35,285 nt of DNA from Crocinitomicaceae bacterium (GTDB lineage Bacteria; Bacteroidota; Bacteroidia; Flavobacteriales_D; Crocinitomicaceae): positions 1 through 35,285 of the forward strand of contig JAGOBK010000011.1 in assembly GCA_017983465.1 (NCBI GenBank). The letters are read 5' to 3'. The notes beneath the pieces are model-generated. The model was not told the DNA's origin. It saw nothing but the letters and a program-made list of their open reading frames with translations, and ran no database searches. Every line of letters starts with the position of its first letter. Positions within the stretch are counted from its first letter, which is position 1. This document shows, one piece after another, positions 8,338 to 17,488 of the stretch. The position numbers were made by a program, and so were the translations under genes.

Positions 8338-9549
8338 ATGAATTTACACGAATATCAAGGAAAATCTATCTTAAAAAGTTACGGTGTTGCCGTTCAAGAG
8401 GGGATAGTAGTCGATAAAGTAGAAGATGCTGTGGCAGCTGCTAAAAAATTATCGGAGGAAACAGGAACAAGTTGGTTTGTCGTGAAAGCGCAAATACATG
8501 CTGGTGGACGCGGGAAAGGAACAGTGGAAGAAACTGGTTCTCATGGTGTTGTCATCGCAAAAGGACTTGATCAAGTGGAAGAAAAAGTAGCAGGTATCCT
8601 TGGTGGACACTTAACTACTCTTCAAACAAACGGAATAGGTAAAAAAGTAAATAAAGTGTTAATCGCACAAGATGTTTACTATCCAGGAGCTTCTGAGCCA
8701 GAAGAATTCTATATGTCCGTTTTACTTGACCGTGAAAAAGGAAGAAACGTCATCATCTATTCTACGGAAGGTGGAATGGATATTGAGCACGTTGCTGAAC
8801 ATACTCCAGAAAAATTACACAAAGAATTCGTTGATCCACGTGTTGGACTTCAAGGATTCCAAGTGCGTAAAATCGCTTTCAACCTTGGATTATCAGGTGA
8901 AGCGTTCAAACAAATGTGCAAATTCGTTCCATGCTTGTACAATGCATACGTAGGAATCGATGCTTCGATGTTTGAAATCAATCCTTTATTCAAAACATCT
9001 GATGATAAAATTATCGCAGTAGATGCGAAAGTTACGATGGATGGAAACGGATTGTTCCGTCATCCTGAGTACGCAGCGATGCGCGATAAAACGGAAGAAG
9101 ATCCAACAGAAGTAGAAGCTGATGAGGCTGGATTGAATTTCGTGAAATTGGATGGTAACGTTGGATGTATGGTAAATGGTGCTGGACTTGCGATGGCAAC
9201 GATGGACATCATCAAACTTTCAGGTGGTAATCCAGCGAATTTCTTGGACGTTGGAGGAACAGCAAACGCAGAACGCGTAGAGAAAGCATTCCACATCATC
9301 TTGAAAGATCCAAATGTGAAAGCAATCCTAATCAACATCTTTGGTGGAATCGTTCGTTGTGACCGTGTTGCTCAAGGTATTGTTGATGCGTACAAAAACA
9401 TCGGTGAGATTCCAGTTCCAATTATTGTTCGTTTACAAGGAACAAACGCTGTTGAAGCGAAACGATTAATCGACGAATCAGGACTGAATGTCCATTCAGC
9501 TGTGCAACTACAAGAAGCCGCTGACTTGGTCAAAGAAGTTTTAGCATAA
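8338..9549 (+). CDS. sucC: ADP/GDP-forming succinate-CoA ligase, beta subunit
   Basis: This 403-residue protein matches SucC over its whole length. The N-terminal ATP-grasp domain (MNLHEYQGKSIL, VVKAQIHAGGRGKG) is followed by the Mg/ATP site region (SMFEINPL, VDAKVTMDGN). The C-terminal CoA-ligase domain carries NFLDVGGTA and NIFGGIVRCDRVAQGI. With SucD it interconverts succinyl-CoA and succinate with substrate-level phosphorylation in the TCA cycle. The sucD gene is not adjacent, which is common in Flavobacteria. The gene ends at a strong intrinsic terminator and begins 65 bases after accC, so it is probably its own unit. Confidence 0.97.
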   Translation: MNLHEYQGKSILKSYGVAVQEGIVVDKVEDAVAAAKKLSEETGTSWFVVKAQIHAGGRGKGTVEETGSHGVVIAKGLDQVEEKVAGILGGHLTTLQTNGIGKKVNKVLIAQDVYYPGASEPEEFYMSVLLDREKGRNVIIYSTEGGMDIEHVAEHTPEKLHKEFVDPRVGLQGFQVRKIAFNLGLSGEAFKQMCKFVPCLYNAYVGIDASMFEINPLFKTSDDKIIAVDAKVTMDGNGLFRHPEYAAMRDKTEEDPTEVEADEAGLNFVKLDGNVGCMVNGAGLAMATMDIIKLSGGNPANFLDVGGTANAERVEKAFHIILKDPNVKAILINIFGGIVRCDRVAQGIVDAYKNIGEIPVPIIVRLQGTNAVEAKRLIDESGLNVHSAVQLQEAADLVKEVLA

Positions 9550-9555
9550 TCATTG

Positions 9556-9580
9556 AAAGCCATCTGCGGATGGCTTTTTT
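9556..9580 (+). terminator. Intrinsic terminator after sucC
   Basis: AAAGCCATC pairs with GATGGCTTT around a TGCG tetraloop, giving a 9-bp perfect stem (9556-9564 with 9569-9577). A run of six T follows (9575-9580). It begins 7 bases after the sucC stop codon. Confidence 0.92.
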
Positions 9581-9601
9581 GTTTCATCTACTTTTTATTA
9601 T

Positions 9602-10063
9602 ATGGCTTTCCCCTCTATTTACACAGCCGAAACGACTACAGCATTAGTAGCTAGAATCGATTCATTGACAAAGGAAACTCCAGCGCTTTGGGGTAAAATG
9701 AATGTCGGACAAATGCTATCCCATTGTTCCGTGCCGTACCAACAAATTCTTGGGGAGAATACCGACAAACCAGGAAAGTTGATGAAATGGATCATCAAAA
9801 CCTTTCTGAAAAATTCCATGGTGAATGAAACGTCGTACAAACCCAATATGCCAACTGCTCCGACCTTTATTCGGGTCAATCAAGAATTCGATGTGGACGC
9901 CGAAAAGGCAAAATTGAAAACCTACATTCAACAGATTCAAGAGTTAGGTCCAGAACAATTGGCTGCGAAACCCTCTTTGTCCCTTGGAATGATTACACCG
10001 CAAGAATGGAATAATTTGCTGTACAAACATATAGACCACCATTTGCGTCAGTTTGGGGTGTGA
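9602..10063 (+). CDS. DUF1569 domain protein (DinB-like four-helix fold)
   Basis: This 153-residue protein resembles the DUF1569 family of the DinB/YfiT metal-binding superfamily. The early segment WGKMNVGQMLSHC contains the first putative metal-ligand His. The late segment KHIDHHLRQFGV holds the His cluster typical of the last helix. No signal peptide or membrane helix is present, so it should be cytosolic. DinB-fold proteins include bacillithiol- and mycothiol-dependent transferases; because bshA is in this window, a thiol-transferase role is conceivable, but nothing in the sequence proves it. It is a single gene following the sucC terminator, with no clear promoter identified in the 21-base gap. 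Confidence 0.8.
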   Translation: MAFPSIYTAETTTALVARIDSLTKETPALWGKMNVGQMLSHCSVPYQQILGENTDKPGKLMKWIIKTFLKNSMVNETSYKPNMPTAPTFIRVNQEFDVDAEKAKLKTYIQQIQELGPEQLAAKPSLSLGMITPQEWNNLLYKHIDHHLRQFGV

Positions 10064-10126
10064 TGTCAAGAATTCAATGACAACAGTAGTTTACCACTTT
10101 GTATAAAGAATTTTCTCCTTCAAATG

Positions 10127-10157
10127 TTGTTTAACTATTTATGAATTAGTATCTTGT
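10127..10157 (+). promoter_or_regulatory. Candidate promoter for the membrane protein gene at 10199
   Basis: TTG at 10127-10129 and TATCTTGT at 10150-10157 are separated by 20 bases, the preferred Bacteroidota spacing. The second element matches TAnnTTTG at four of its six defined positions. It lies in the 135-base gap 10064-10198, which is A/T-rich and holds no other recognisable element. Confidence 0.35.
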
Positions 10158-10198
10158 AGTGCTAAAAACACACAAAACGTACTTAAAATTCACAAACC

Positions 10199-10696
10199 AT
10201 GGCAACATTTATTCAAACTTCTGGAGGATTTCTCCGTGCATTTAGATTTACTTTTTGGTCCCTTTTCGCTGGACAATTACTCTTCGCATCCTTTACTCTA
10301 ATCATTAATTTTCAAGTCCCAGTGAACTTTGGTGAATTTCATCCAAATGACATCTTTTCCTACCTTGTTCCAATGGTTGCCTTTGGTGGACTCATCGCTG
10401 GATACTTTATTACACTAGCTCAAATCAAAAAATCAGTGTTTGAAACAAACTTCAAACGAAAACTTGAGTCGTATCGCTCTGCATCGATTATCCGTTATGC
10501 GTTTATTGAAGGTCCGAATTTATTTTGCATCGTGGCTTATTACTTAACCAGTAATATGATTTTTATGTACTTGGTTGTGGCGGTTTTGATTTATTATCTT
10601 TCTTCGTTTCCAAGTTTGGATAAAATCACAAAAGAAATGGAGTTATCTAGTCAGGAAATTGATCAGTTAAACGATCCGAAATTTCAATTGCTCTAA
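10199..10696 (+). CDS. Hypothetical four-helix inner-membrane protein
   Basis: I do not recognise a characterised family. The 165-residue protein has four likely membrane helices (about residues 18-38, 54-74, 98-117 and 119-137). A basic, soluble loop (75-97, rich in Lys/Arg) lies between helices 2 and 3, and the tail (138-165) is acidic and hydrophilic. No signal peptide or catalytic motif is seen. It stands alone on the plus strand between the DUF1569 gene and the convergent glycosyltransferase, with which its end overlaps by four bases (10693-10696). Coding is supported by a normal hydropathy pattern, an ATG start and a plausible promoter upstream. Confidence 0.75.
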   Translation: MATFIQTSGGFLRAFRFTFWSLFAGQLLFASFTLIINFQVPVNFGEFHPNDIFSYLVPMVAFGGLIAGYFITLAQIKKSVFETNFKRKLESYRSASIIRYAFIEGPNLFCIVAYYLTSNMIFMYLVVAVLIYYLSSFPSLDKITKEMELSSQEIDQLNDPKFQLL

Positions 10697-11670
10697 CGAT
10701 TCATCGCCTCAATCAGTCCATTTCCACACTGAAAATGTCCTTTAGGGCATGCTTTGTGCCCGTGCAGTCCACATGGACGACAGGCTAAATTTTTCACCTC
10801 GATGACTGAAGAATCATCTGACAAAGGTCCAAAGCCGAATTCTGGAGTCGTTGAGCAAAAGAAGGCACTTACCGGAGCATTTCCAGCGGATGCGATGTGC
10901 AATGGACCAGAATCGTTGACGAAATTCCGTTTGGCATCCTTCATTAACGCAGCTGATTGCATGAGACTTAGTTTTCCGGCTAAATTATGCACGTTGTTGC
11001 GCTGACTGATCTGTTTGATGCTCTCGCATAATTCATGGTCTCCAGGACCGCCTAATAGGTAAAACTGGACTCCTTCCTCATCAAATTTTTCCATGACGTA
11101 TTGCCAAATAGCAGGCGGAGCTTGTTTCGTAAACCAAACAGAGGCTGGAGCTAAACAATAGTAAGGTTCATTTTTCCATTGCGAAACGAAATCGATGTCC
11201 GATGGGCGCGGATATAACTGTGGTCTACGTTGTTGGATGTCCGTGATGTCTGTGATCAAAGAGATGTTTCGATCGACTTCGTGTTGTCCGTTAGTGATCG
11301 AATGCTTAAATCGTTTGGAAAAGAAGAACGAAAATGGATTTTTTGAAAATCCCCTGGTTTCCTTTGCTCCAGAAAGAACCGTGATGAGACCAGAAGAAGC
11401 GAAGCGATGTAAGTTGAGTACTAAATCGTACTTTTCTTTCCGGATATCTTGGATTAAATCAAGGAGTGATTTTCGCTTATTCGACTTATCAAAGATGAGC
11501 ACGCGTCGTAATTTAGGGTGCTCTTCCAGCAATGCTTCATTTCCTTTTTTTAACAGGAAGTCAATTTGCGCATAAGGAAAATGAGCTGACAGGGATTCAA
11601 TCAGTGGAGTCGCCAAAATGACGTCACCGAGAAAAGCTGTTTGAATGATGAGTATTTTCTTTGTTGCCAT
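10693..11670 (-). CDS. Glycosyltransferase family 9 (ADP-heptose:LPS heptosyltransferase-like)
   Basis: This 325-residue protein shows the GT-B fold of family 9. The N-terminal segment is KILIIQTAFLGDVILATPLIE. The C-terminal half carries LAPASVWFTKQ and the nucleotide-sugar segment NDSGPLHIASA. A Cys-rich tail (CRPCGLHGHKACPKGHFQC) is usual near the end of heptosyltransferase II-like proteins. Such enzymes add heptose or related sugars to lipopolysaccharide core at the cytosolic face of the inner membrane. The exact sugar cannot be told. Its ATG overlaps the TAA of the upstream T9SS cargo gene by one base (TAATG), indicating coupled translation. Confidence 0.9.
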   Translation of the reverse strand: MATKKILIIQTAFLGDVILATPLIESLSAHFPYAQIDFLLKKGNEALLEEHPKLRRVLIFDKSNKRKSLLDLIQDIRKEKYDLVLNLHRFASSGLITVLSGAKETRGFSKNPFSFFFSKRFKHSITNGQHEVDRNISLITDITDIQQRRPQLYPRPSDIDFVSQWKNEPYYCLAPASVWFTKQAPPAIWQYVMEKFDEEGVQFYLLGGPGDHELCESIKQISQRNNVHNLAGKLSLMQSAALMKDAKRNFVNDSGPLHIASAGNAPVSAFFCSTTPEFGFGPLSDDSSVIEVKNLACRPCGLHGHKACPKGHFQCGNGLIEAMNR

Positions 11671-14600
11671 TACCTGATTAACGTCACATATCCTCTTTTC
11701 ACAATCAACTCATCAGTTTGTGTCGTTATCTCAATGCGATACAAAAAGACATCATTCGTTGCGTCTAGTCCTGAACTGGAAATTTTTCCGTCCCAACCCA
11801 TGGTTGGATCCGATGTTTCAAAGACAATTTGTCCCCAGCGATCAATGATGCTAAACGTATAGTTTTTTGGATCCGCATTGGAAACCACCGGGTAGAAAAT
11901 TGGATTTAAACCATCCGGAGTGAAGGCATTTGGTACAAAAACTAATGGATCGTAAGGTATACACACATCGATGGAACGACTCGTTTCACTAAAGTTATAG
12001 GAATTCAGTCCTTCCACTGCTTCGATTCGGTAACACACTTCGCCATTGGTGCGCAAGGCAGAAACATCATCCGTTAAACTTGTAACGTTATTGGGTACAA
12101 TTGCCATTGGCGTATTTTCGAAAGTACCATACGCATTTCGGTACACATGGTATTCCATGACATCTCCATCAAACAATTCGTATGGATTCCAAGAAACGGT
12201 ATTGATCATGTTGTATTGATCGGCTGATCCAGTGGCAAAAATGGTTTTATTGGTGTTCGCATACGCACCCGGATTCCCACAGCTGTCCACGTACATGCTT
12301 CGGTATTCCCAAGCTTGCAAACTTAATTCCACATCTTCATCGATGAAATGAGCAACGTTCCCAACAACTGGCGCTCGACCAATTTCCTCAAAATTCCCTA
12401 AAGTGTCTTTTCGTTCGAAGATAATTTCTGTAATTCCAACGGAAGCATCGACGTAATCAAACAATTCAATGAATTCCCCATTGACCGTAGCCAATTTAAA
12501 ATAATGATACGCAGGAGCGGTCGGACTTGGCATCAAGAAACACAGGGGATTCGAAAAGGCAACTTTCCCATTGCCTAAATTCGCTTTGATGAAAATACAG
12601 TAGGATTGTCCGCGTGTCAATTGCGCCAAGAAACTCATGTCGTTAGTACTTCCTAAGAGTGTCCATTGATTGTTGTTCTTCGACCAAATTTCATAATTTG
12701 TGACTCCAACACCTCCATACAGACTCCAAGTTAAATTGGCTTGTTCTGCACACATGTTGATGGTGTAACTGGCTAATATCGATGTATGTACCAGCGCTTT
12801 GGCGGAAGTTTGAAAGGTTGGTGGATTTGCTGACGTGAAGCAAGAGTCAAATGCGGCAACTGAGTATGAGAATGGACCAGGAGCATTCACGAGGTAGGAA
12901 TAATTCGTTGTGCCAATTCCGTAAACGGTATCTAATTCGTACAAAAATCCATTGGCATCAAAGGTGTAAATAACGTAACCGTAAGTATCATCTTGTCCAT
13001 TTTGATTCCATTGGATGTTCATCAGGTAGGTCGTTGTATCGAATCCAACAGAATAGATGACGGGCATGTCCGGAGTAAACATATCGCTTAAATTATCACC
13101 CGGACGGTTCGAATTGAAGTTACAGGTTGTCGTTGCTAAATTCACACGGTATCGAATGAATTCGTCACATAAATCAATCGTGTCAATGTAACTCGTTTGA
13201 TTGTAGGGAACGCTATCTAAAAAGCTAAAGAAGTTTGTTGGAAATTCACGGTAAATGTAAAAATACTCGTTGTAGGTTGGAAGCGGTGTCGCACGTGGTT
13301 TATTCCAGTTAAGAACAGCTGTTCCATTGTTTGGATTAACAAGCGTCAGAAAAATGTTTGAAATCGTATCACTGTAACGAAGTGTTCCGCCATTGCATCC
13401 GGACTGAACAGCTAAATAGAATTCGTGGTGAGTGTAGATTGCGGGAACAATAAAACTATTCGCATTGATGTCAGTAACTGTTCCAATTAAACCATTTTGT
13501 ATCGAATAGATTTGATAGGAAACAAAAGCATTATTGTTATTGGTGACCGGATTCCAGAAAATGGTTAAATCGTTTGTGTTCGCTGTTTGAATGCAATTGA
13601 TTTCAGGTGCAGCAATGATTCCCGGATTCAACACATGAATATTTACGGTAGCGTAGCTTACTTGAGGAACTTGACAATAATCGTCTTGTACACGGAAAAC
13701 GTAGGTATACGTCATTTGACTAATCGTATTTCCTTGCGCATCGGAGATGTGATCGCAGGTCGTTTGCCAATTGAAATTCGTGTTGATGGATCCAGTTCCT
13801 GTTAACGGAAATCCCGTCGTTAAATTCGCACATGGAGCAATGCTACATCCTGTACTCGAAGTAAAGTTTGTTCCGTACATGGGACCTGATCCAGTCATGG
13901 TCAATGTTTGTGGACTTCCATCCTGCAGTAGGTCTGCATCACTGGCATTTAAGTTGAAGGAAACCAAATCTCCTGCATTCACAGTCAGATCGAAGGAGTT
14001 TCCTGGAAATGGTGGCATAATCACAGGTGGATTATTTCCTCCGGAACATGGCATGACGATCAATTGCATTTCGCGTTCAACTTCTGAAATCAAGATTCCT
14101 TGGCGATACGATTTTACCAAAACCTTCACCACGTAATTCCCAATGTTCACACATGTAAAAGTTAATTCACCCGAAACTGGATTTAAACTCGCTGGGATAT
14201 TCCCTGGATTCAAAATTTGATTCGGTGTAGGATTTGTTGCGCTAAATCCAACTTCAAATGGAACGGGAATGGGATCTACTGGTGGATTGTAACTAGCTCC
14301 TTGAATGTTGTTGTAAGGAATTCCGAAGGAAAAAACCAAGGAGTCTAGGTTCGGATCAATGGCATTTCCGTTGAAGGTATAAGGTGTTCCAGCACAACTG
14401 ACGAAGTGTGGATCTTGAAAAAACACAGGTGAATCGTCGGGAGAGTCTAAGGAATAAATTTTCGCCGCCAAAGTGATTCCATAGTTTGATGGATTCATTA
14501 AATTGGAAACCGTGTTGCTTCGAGAGAAATTTTCGTAGGTGAAGATCCAACCATTTGCAGGTGGAACACCAGTTAAGGATATTGCCGCACTTCGATACAG

Positions 14601-14936
14601 AACTTTTTCCACAGCCCCTTGACCGTTTCCGCCATTGCTTCCAGTTCCACAAAGAAGTGGTCCGGGTGAGCCAGCTACGGGAGAACAAGTAGGGGAGATG
14701 TCTTGACGTGAAACAAAATTGACAGTGATGGAGGTTAAGCTCGGATTGTTCCAAACTTTTAATTGTTCTGAGACTGGATTGACATCTGCTCCATTGCAAT
14801 CGCGGTAAAAAATCAATTCAAATTGATAATTCGTTCCTCCCAAATGTTTGTAGCTGATTTCCCCTCCCATGACATGGGAAGCAAATGCGTTTTGACAAAA
14901 CAAAACAATGGAAAGCAGAAAAACAACTCTAAACAT
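11670..14936 (-). CDS. T9SS type B secreted multidomain protein (gliding-motility-associated C-terminal domain)
   Basis: This is a 1088-residue secreted protein. It has a signal peptide (1-19) followed at once by HVMGGEISYKHLGG, a conserved N-terminal module of large Bacteroidota surface proteins (about 20-300). A cadherin/Ig-like stretch follows (about 303-435). Several fibronectin type III-like repeats come next (about 445-985), with recurring YxIY, W-x-P and CFxRYRV-like patterns. The last ~91 residues (FVPNAFTPDG to the end) are the CHU_C/type B sorting domain that directs export by the type IX secretion system. The cargo is likely a surface adhesin or matrix protein; no enzymatic motif is visible. 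It is transcribed ahead of the GT9 gene. Confidence 0.9.
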   Translation of the reverse strand: MFRVVFLLSIVLFCQNAFASHVMGGEISYKHLGGTNYQFELIFYRDCNGADVNPVSEQLKVWNNPSLTSITVNFVSRQDISPTCSPVAGSPGPLLCGTGSNGGNGQGAVEKVLYRSAAISLTGVPPANGWIFTYENFSRSNTVSNLMNPSNYGITLAAKIYSLDSPDDSPVFFQDPHFVSCAGTPYTFNGNAIDPNLDSLVFSFGIPYNNIQGASYNPPVDPIPVPFEVGFSATNPTPNQILNPGNIPASLNPVSGELTFTCVNIGNYVVKVLVKSYRQGILISEVEREMQLIVMPCSGGNNPPVIMPPFPGNSFDLTVNAGDLVSFNLNASDADLLQDGSPQTLTMTGSGPMYGTNFTSSTGCSIAPCANLTTGFPLTGTGSINTNFNWQTTCDHISDAQGNTISQMTYTYVFRVQDDYCQVPQVSYATVNIHVLNPGIIAAPEINCIQTANTNDLTIFWNPVTNNNNAFVSYQIYSIQNGLIGTVTDINANSFIVPAIYTHHEFYLAVQSGCNGGTLRYSDTISNIFLTLVNPNNGTAVLNWNKPRATPLPTYNEYFYIYREFPTNFFSFLDSVPYNQTSYIDTIDLCDEFIRYRVNLATTTCNFNSNRPGDNLSDMFTPDMPVIYSVGFDTTTYLMNIQWNQNGQDDTYGYVIYTFDANGFLYELDTVYGIGTTNYSYLVNAPGPFSYSVAAFDSCFTSANPPTFQTSAKALVHTSILASYTINMCAEQANLTWSLYGGVGVTNYEIWSKNNNQWTLLGSTNDMSFLAQLTRGQSYCIFIKANLGNGKVAFSNPLCFLMPSPTAPAYHYFKLATVNGEFIELFDYVDASVGITEIIFERKDTLGNFEEIGRAPVVGNVAHFIDEDVELSLQAWEYRSMYVDSCGNPGAYANTNKTIFATGSADQYNMINTVSWNPYELFDGDVMEYHVYRNAYGTFENTPMAIVPNNVTSLTDDVSALRTNGEVCYRIEAVEGLNSYNFSETSRSIDVCIPYDPLVFVPNAFTPDGLNPIFYPVVSNADPKNYTFSIIDRWGQIVFETSDPTMGWDGKISSSGLDATNDVFLYRIEITTQTDELIVKRGYVTLIR

Positions 14937-14994
14937 CAGTAAAACAACGGGAAAAGTCCGTATTTATTATAACGAAAGTTTACTGAATAAGTTG

Positions 14995-16251
14995 CTAACC
15001 AACGCTAATTATCGACAAACTTTTCCAATCCAAGTGTTTACAAGCCATTTCGCGTATTTCTTCCGCTGTAATTTCTTGAACTTTTTGGATGTATTTGTTG
15101 TAAAAAGAGATGTCCATTCCGTGTAATTCTACTCCAGAGAATAAATCCAACATCGCGTATGGTCCATCGGCTGCTTTGAGCAATTGTCCGAGCAAGTAAC
15201 TTTTAACCAACTCCAATTCTTCGGCTGGAACTAATTCTGTTTGTAGTCGCTCGAGTTCATTTTTGACTTCTTGAATCGTTGCTTCGCGCACTTCTTTGGC
15301 AACCTCCGTCGCAATCATGAAATATCCGAAATTCGTATTTTCCATCATGTAGGAACCGATTCCGTAAGTATAGCCTTTGTCCTCGCGGATGTTACTCATC
15401 AATCGACTTCCGAAATAATCTCCGAGAATGGTATTCATTACTGAAAAGGAAATAAAATCCGGATGGGTTTTGTTGAACATGATTTTCCCAATGCGAATCG
15501 CTGTTTGCAGTGCATCCGATTTTTCTTGGTGAACAACGTGCGCTTTTCCGCTAAACGTGCAATTTACAGGTTGGAAAGCTTTTCCAGCGAAATCAGCACA
15601 GGCCGTTTTGATGTCCAACATCACGTCCTTTGAAAAATCTCCCACTAAAAAGACCTTCGACAATCCTTTCAAATAATGTTTTTGATGAAATGCGATGAGG
15701 TCTGTGCGTTTCACTGTTGCGTAATCTCCTTGAGAAATTACTTGTGAATAGGGCGTTTCTTCAAAAAGGACTTGCTGTATTTTGCGCTGTGCTAATACAT
15801 TCACTTTTTGCATTTGGACCTTTAATTTTTCTTGTCGCTCATTGCAGATTTCTTGCACTTCTTTTTCAGGGAAAATGGCAGCAGTCAAGGCTTCGTGAAA
15901 AATATCAAAAGCTTGTTTTAAGTAGCTGTTCAAGGCATACAGAGTGACAACAGCTTGTTCTTGAGATACGCTGACATCGTAATATGCACCTACCGCATCA
16001 AGCGCATGATGAATTTGAATCGCTGATTTCGTTTTCGTTCCTGAAATTAAAAGTCCGGCAGTTAAAGATGCCAAAATGGGCGTTTCTATCGTCGTTCCAG
16101 CGTTGAAATGCAATTCGATTTTTGCCGTTTCGTTGGCGATGTTGTTTTTCCAATACAAGGGAATTCCAGCATGGATTTCAACCATTTCAGGTACCGAGAA
16201 TTCGATGGATTTTATAGGTGTGAGCTTCGGGGCAACTTGACGATTAAGCAT
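14995..16251 (-). CDS. M16 family peptidase, non-catalytic subunit
   Basis: This 418-residue M16 (insulinase/MPP) fold protein lacks the HxxEH zinc motif where one would expect it (about residues 55-75). It keeps the C-terminal substrate-binding hallmark with R and Y residues (SRLMSNIREDKGYTYG). It therefore corresponds to the alpha-like partner in two-subunit M16 peptidases. It begins within the last 8 bases of the catalytic subunit gene (16244-16251), so a stoichiometric heterodimer is likely. No signal peptide is evident, so the complex is probably cytosolic. The stop lies 58 bases before the next minus-strand gene. Confidence 0.9.
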   Translation of the reverse strand: MLNRQVAPKLTPIKSIEFSVPEMVEIHAGIPLYWKNNIANETAKIELHFNAGTTIETPILASLTAGLLISGTKTKSAIQIHHALDAVGAYYDVSVSQEQAVVTLYALNSYLKQAFDIFHEALTAAIFPEKEVQEICNERQEKLKVQMQKVNVLAQRKIQQVLFEETPYSQVISQGDYATVKRTDLIAFHQKHYLKGLSKVFLVGDFSKDVMLDIKTACADFAGKAFQPVNCTFSGKAHVVHQEKSDALQTAIRIGKIMFNKTHPDFISFSVMNTILGDYFGSRLMSNIREDKGYTYGIGSYMMENTNFGYFMIATEVAKEVREATIQEVKNELERLQTELVPAEELELVKSYLLGQLLKAADGPYAMLDLFSGVELHGMDISFYNKYIQKVQEITAEEIREMACKHLDWKSLSIISVG

Positions 16252-17488
16252 TTTTTTTCTTTTTAACTTTCAATAAAACACCATTTTTCTTGGCGAACAT
16301 TTCATTAGCAAACGTTCGTAGGTCTTCTGCTTGAATGGACTGATAAATTTCTTGTTCTTCGTTGATGCCGTTCGCGTCTCCTAGTAATTCGAAGAAGGAC
16401 AAATTCATCGCTCGGTTCAATAATCCTTGATCTTGGAAAGCACGTGCCGTTCGAAGTTTGATTTTAATTTGCTCTAATTCTTTTTTGGAAATCAAGGTCG
16501 TTTTGTAATGTGCGATGATTTTCCAGATTTCCTTGTCCAAGTCCGCAAACGATTTACCCTCATTCAATTTTCCGGTGATGATGAACAATCCTTCATCCAT
16601 GGATCCCGTAATATAGGCATTGATTTCTGAAACCAATTTTTGTTTCTTGATGAGGTCGACATACATTTTGGACACTTTCTCACGTCCCATGATGTCGCTC
16701 AATAAATCCGCGAGGTAATAGCCAGGATTTTTTCGTTCCGGCATTTTGAAGGCATAATAAAATGCATCCGCCGGTACATTGCGAACGATGGTTTTGGATT
16801 TAAACCGATCTTGAGCAGGTTCCAAAGGAAGAATGCGGGCTGATTTCTTCGCTTTCGGGATGGAACCAAAAAAATGATCAACGCGTTCCTTTACGTAATC
16901 CAACTCAAAGTTTCCGATAACACACAAAATGCAATTGGATGGATGATAGTGCTTTTTGAAAAACGCTTTCACGTCGCTCATTTTCGCATCCTCAATGTGC
17001 TTGATTTCTTTTCCGATAGTCGCCCATTTGTACGGATGTTTGGTATACGCCAATGGTCGCAATTCCAACCAAACGTCGCCATACGGTTGATTTAAGTAAC
17101 GTTGCTTGAATTCTTCAATTACGACATTGCGTTGAACTTCCAGGCTTTTATCTGTGAATGCTAGTGATAGCATGCGGTCACTTTCTAACCAAAGAGCCGT
17201 GTCGAGGTTGTGCGCCGGGAGGACATCGTAATAATTCGTGATATCGTTGCTGGTAAACGCATTGCTTTCTCCACCAGCTGCTTGAAGTGGTCCGTCGAAA
17301 TCGGGAATGTTGACCGATCCACCAAACATCAAATGTTCGAATAAATGGGCAAATCCAGTTTTTTCTTCGCTTTCGTCGCGCGCACCAACGTCGTACAATA
17401 AATTGACCACGGCCATTGGGGTGGATGCTTCTTTGTGGAAAAGTACCGTCAGGCCGTTTTCCAATTTAAATCGTTCAAAATGAATCAT
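16244..17488 (-). CDS. M16 family zinc metallopeptidase, catalytic subunit
   Basis: This 414-residue protein contains the inverted zinc motif HLFEH (H48, E51, H52) in a GFAHLFEHLMFGG context. The downstream acidic helix around VVIEEFKQRY supplies the third zinc ligand. It is about half the size of insulin-degrading enzymes, as expected for a subunit that pairs with another M16 half, here the adjacent HxxEH-less protein. Such pairs degrade peptides held in a closed chamber. The start codon overlaps the stop of the flavoprotein gene by four bases, so all three genes form one operon running from 18438 to 14995. Confidence 0.93.
   Translation of the reverse strand: MIHFERFKLENGLTVLFHKEASTPMAVVNLLYDVGARDESEEKTGFAHLFEHLMFGGSVNIPDFDGPLQAAGGESNAFTSNDITNYYDVLPAHNLDTALWLESDRMLSLAFTDKSLEVQRNVVIEEFKQRYLNQPYGDVWLELRPLAYTKHPYKWATIGKEIKHIEDAKMSDVKAFFKKHYHPSNCILCVIGNFELDYVKERVDHFFGSIPKAKKSARILPLEPAQDRFKSKTIVRNVPADAFYYAFKMPERKNPGYYLADLLSDIMGREKVSKMYVDLIKKQKLVSEINAYITGSMDEGLFIITGKLNEGKSFADLDKEIWKIIAHYKTTLISKKELEQIKIKLRTARAFQDQGLLNRAMNLSFFELLGDANGINEEQEIYQSIQAEDLRTFANEMFAKKNGVLLKVKKKKNA

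Noticed and set aside
10064..10198. Largest gap checked for a tRNA, small RNA or riboswitch
   Set aside because: No cloverleaf, strong hairpin or conserved aptamer pattern is visible; only a candidate promoter is supported.
11195..11575. Plus-strand open frame of 126 codons opposite the GT9 gene
   Set aside because: Shadow of a well-supported glycosyltransferase; no recognisable motif.
14356..14799. Long minus-strand alternative frame (147 codons) inside the type B cargo gene
   Set aside because: Same strand but another frame of a gene with strong domain evidence; the composition is odd (rich in Arg, Trp and Cys) and no family is recognisable.
14966..14971. TATAAT on the minus strand before the type B cargo gene
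   Set aside because: It matches the E. coli -10 box, but Bacteroidota sigma factors prefer TAnnTTTG; there is no TTGACA-like or TTG element at the right spacing.
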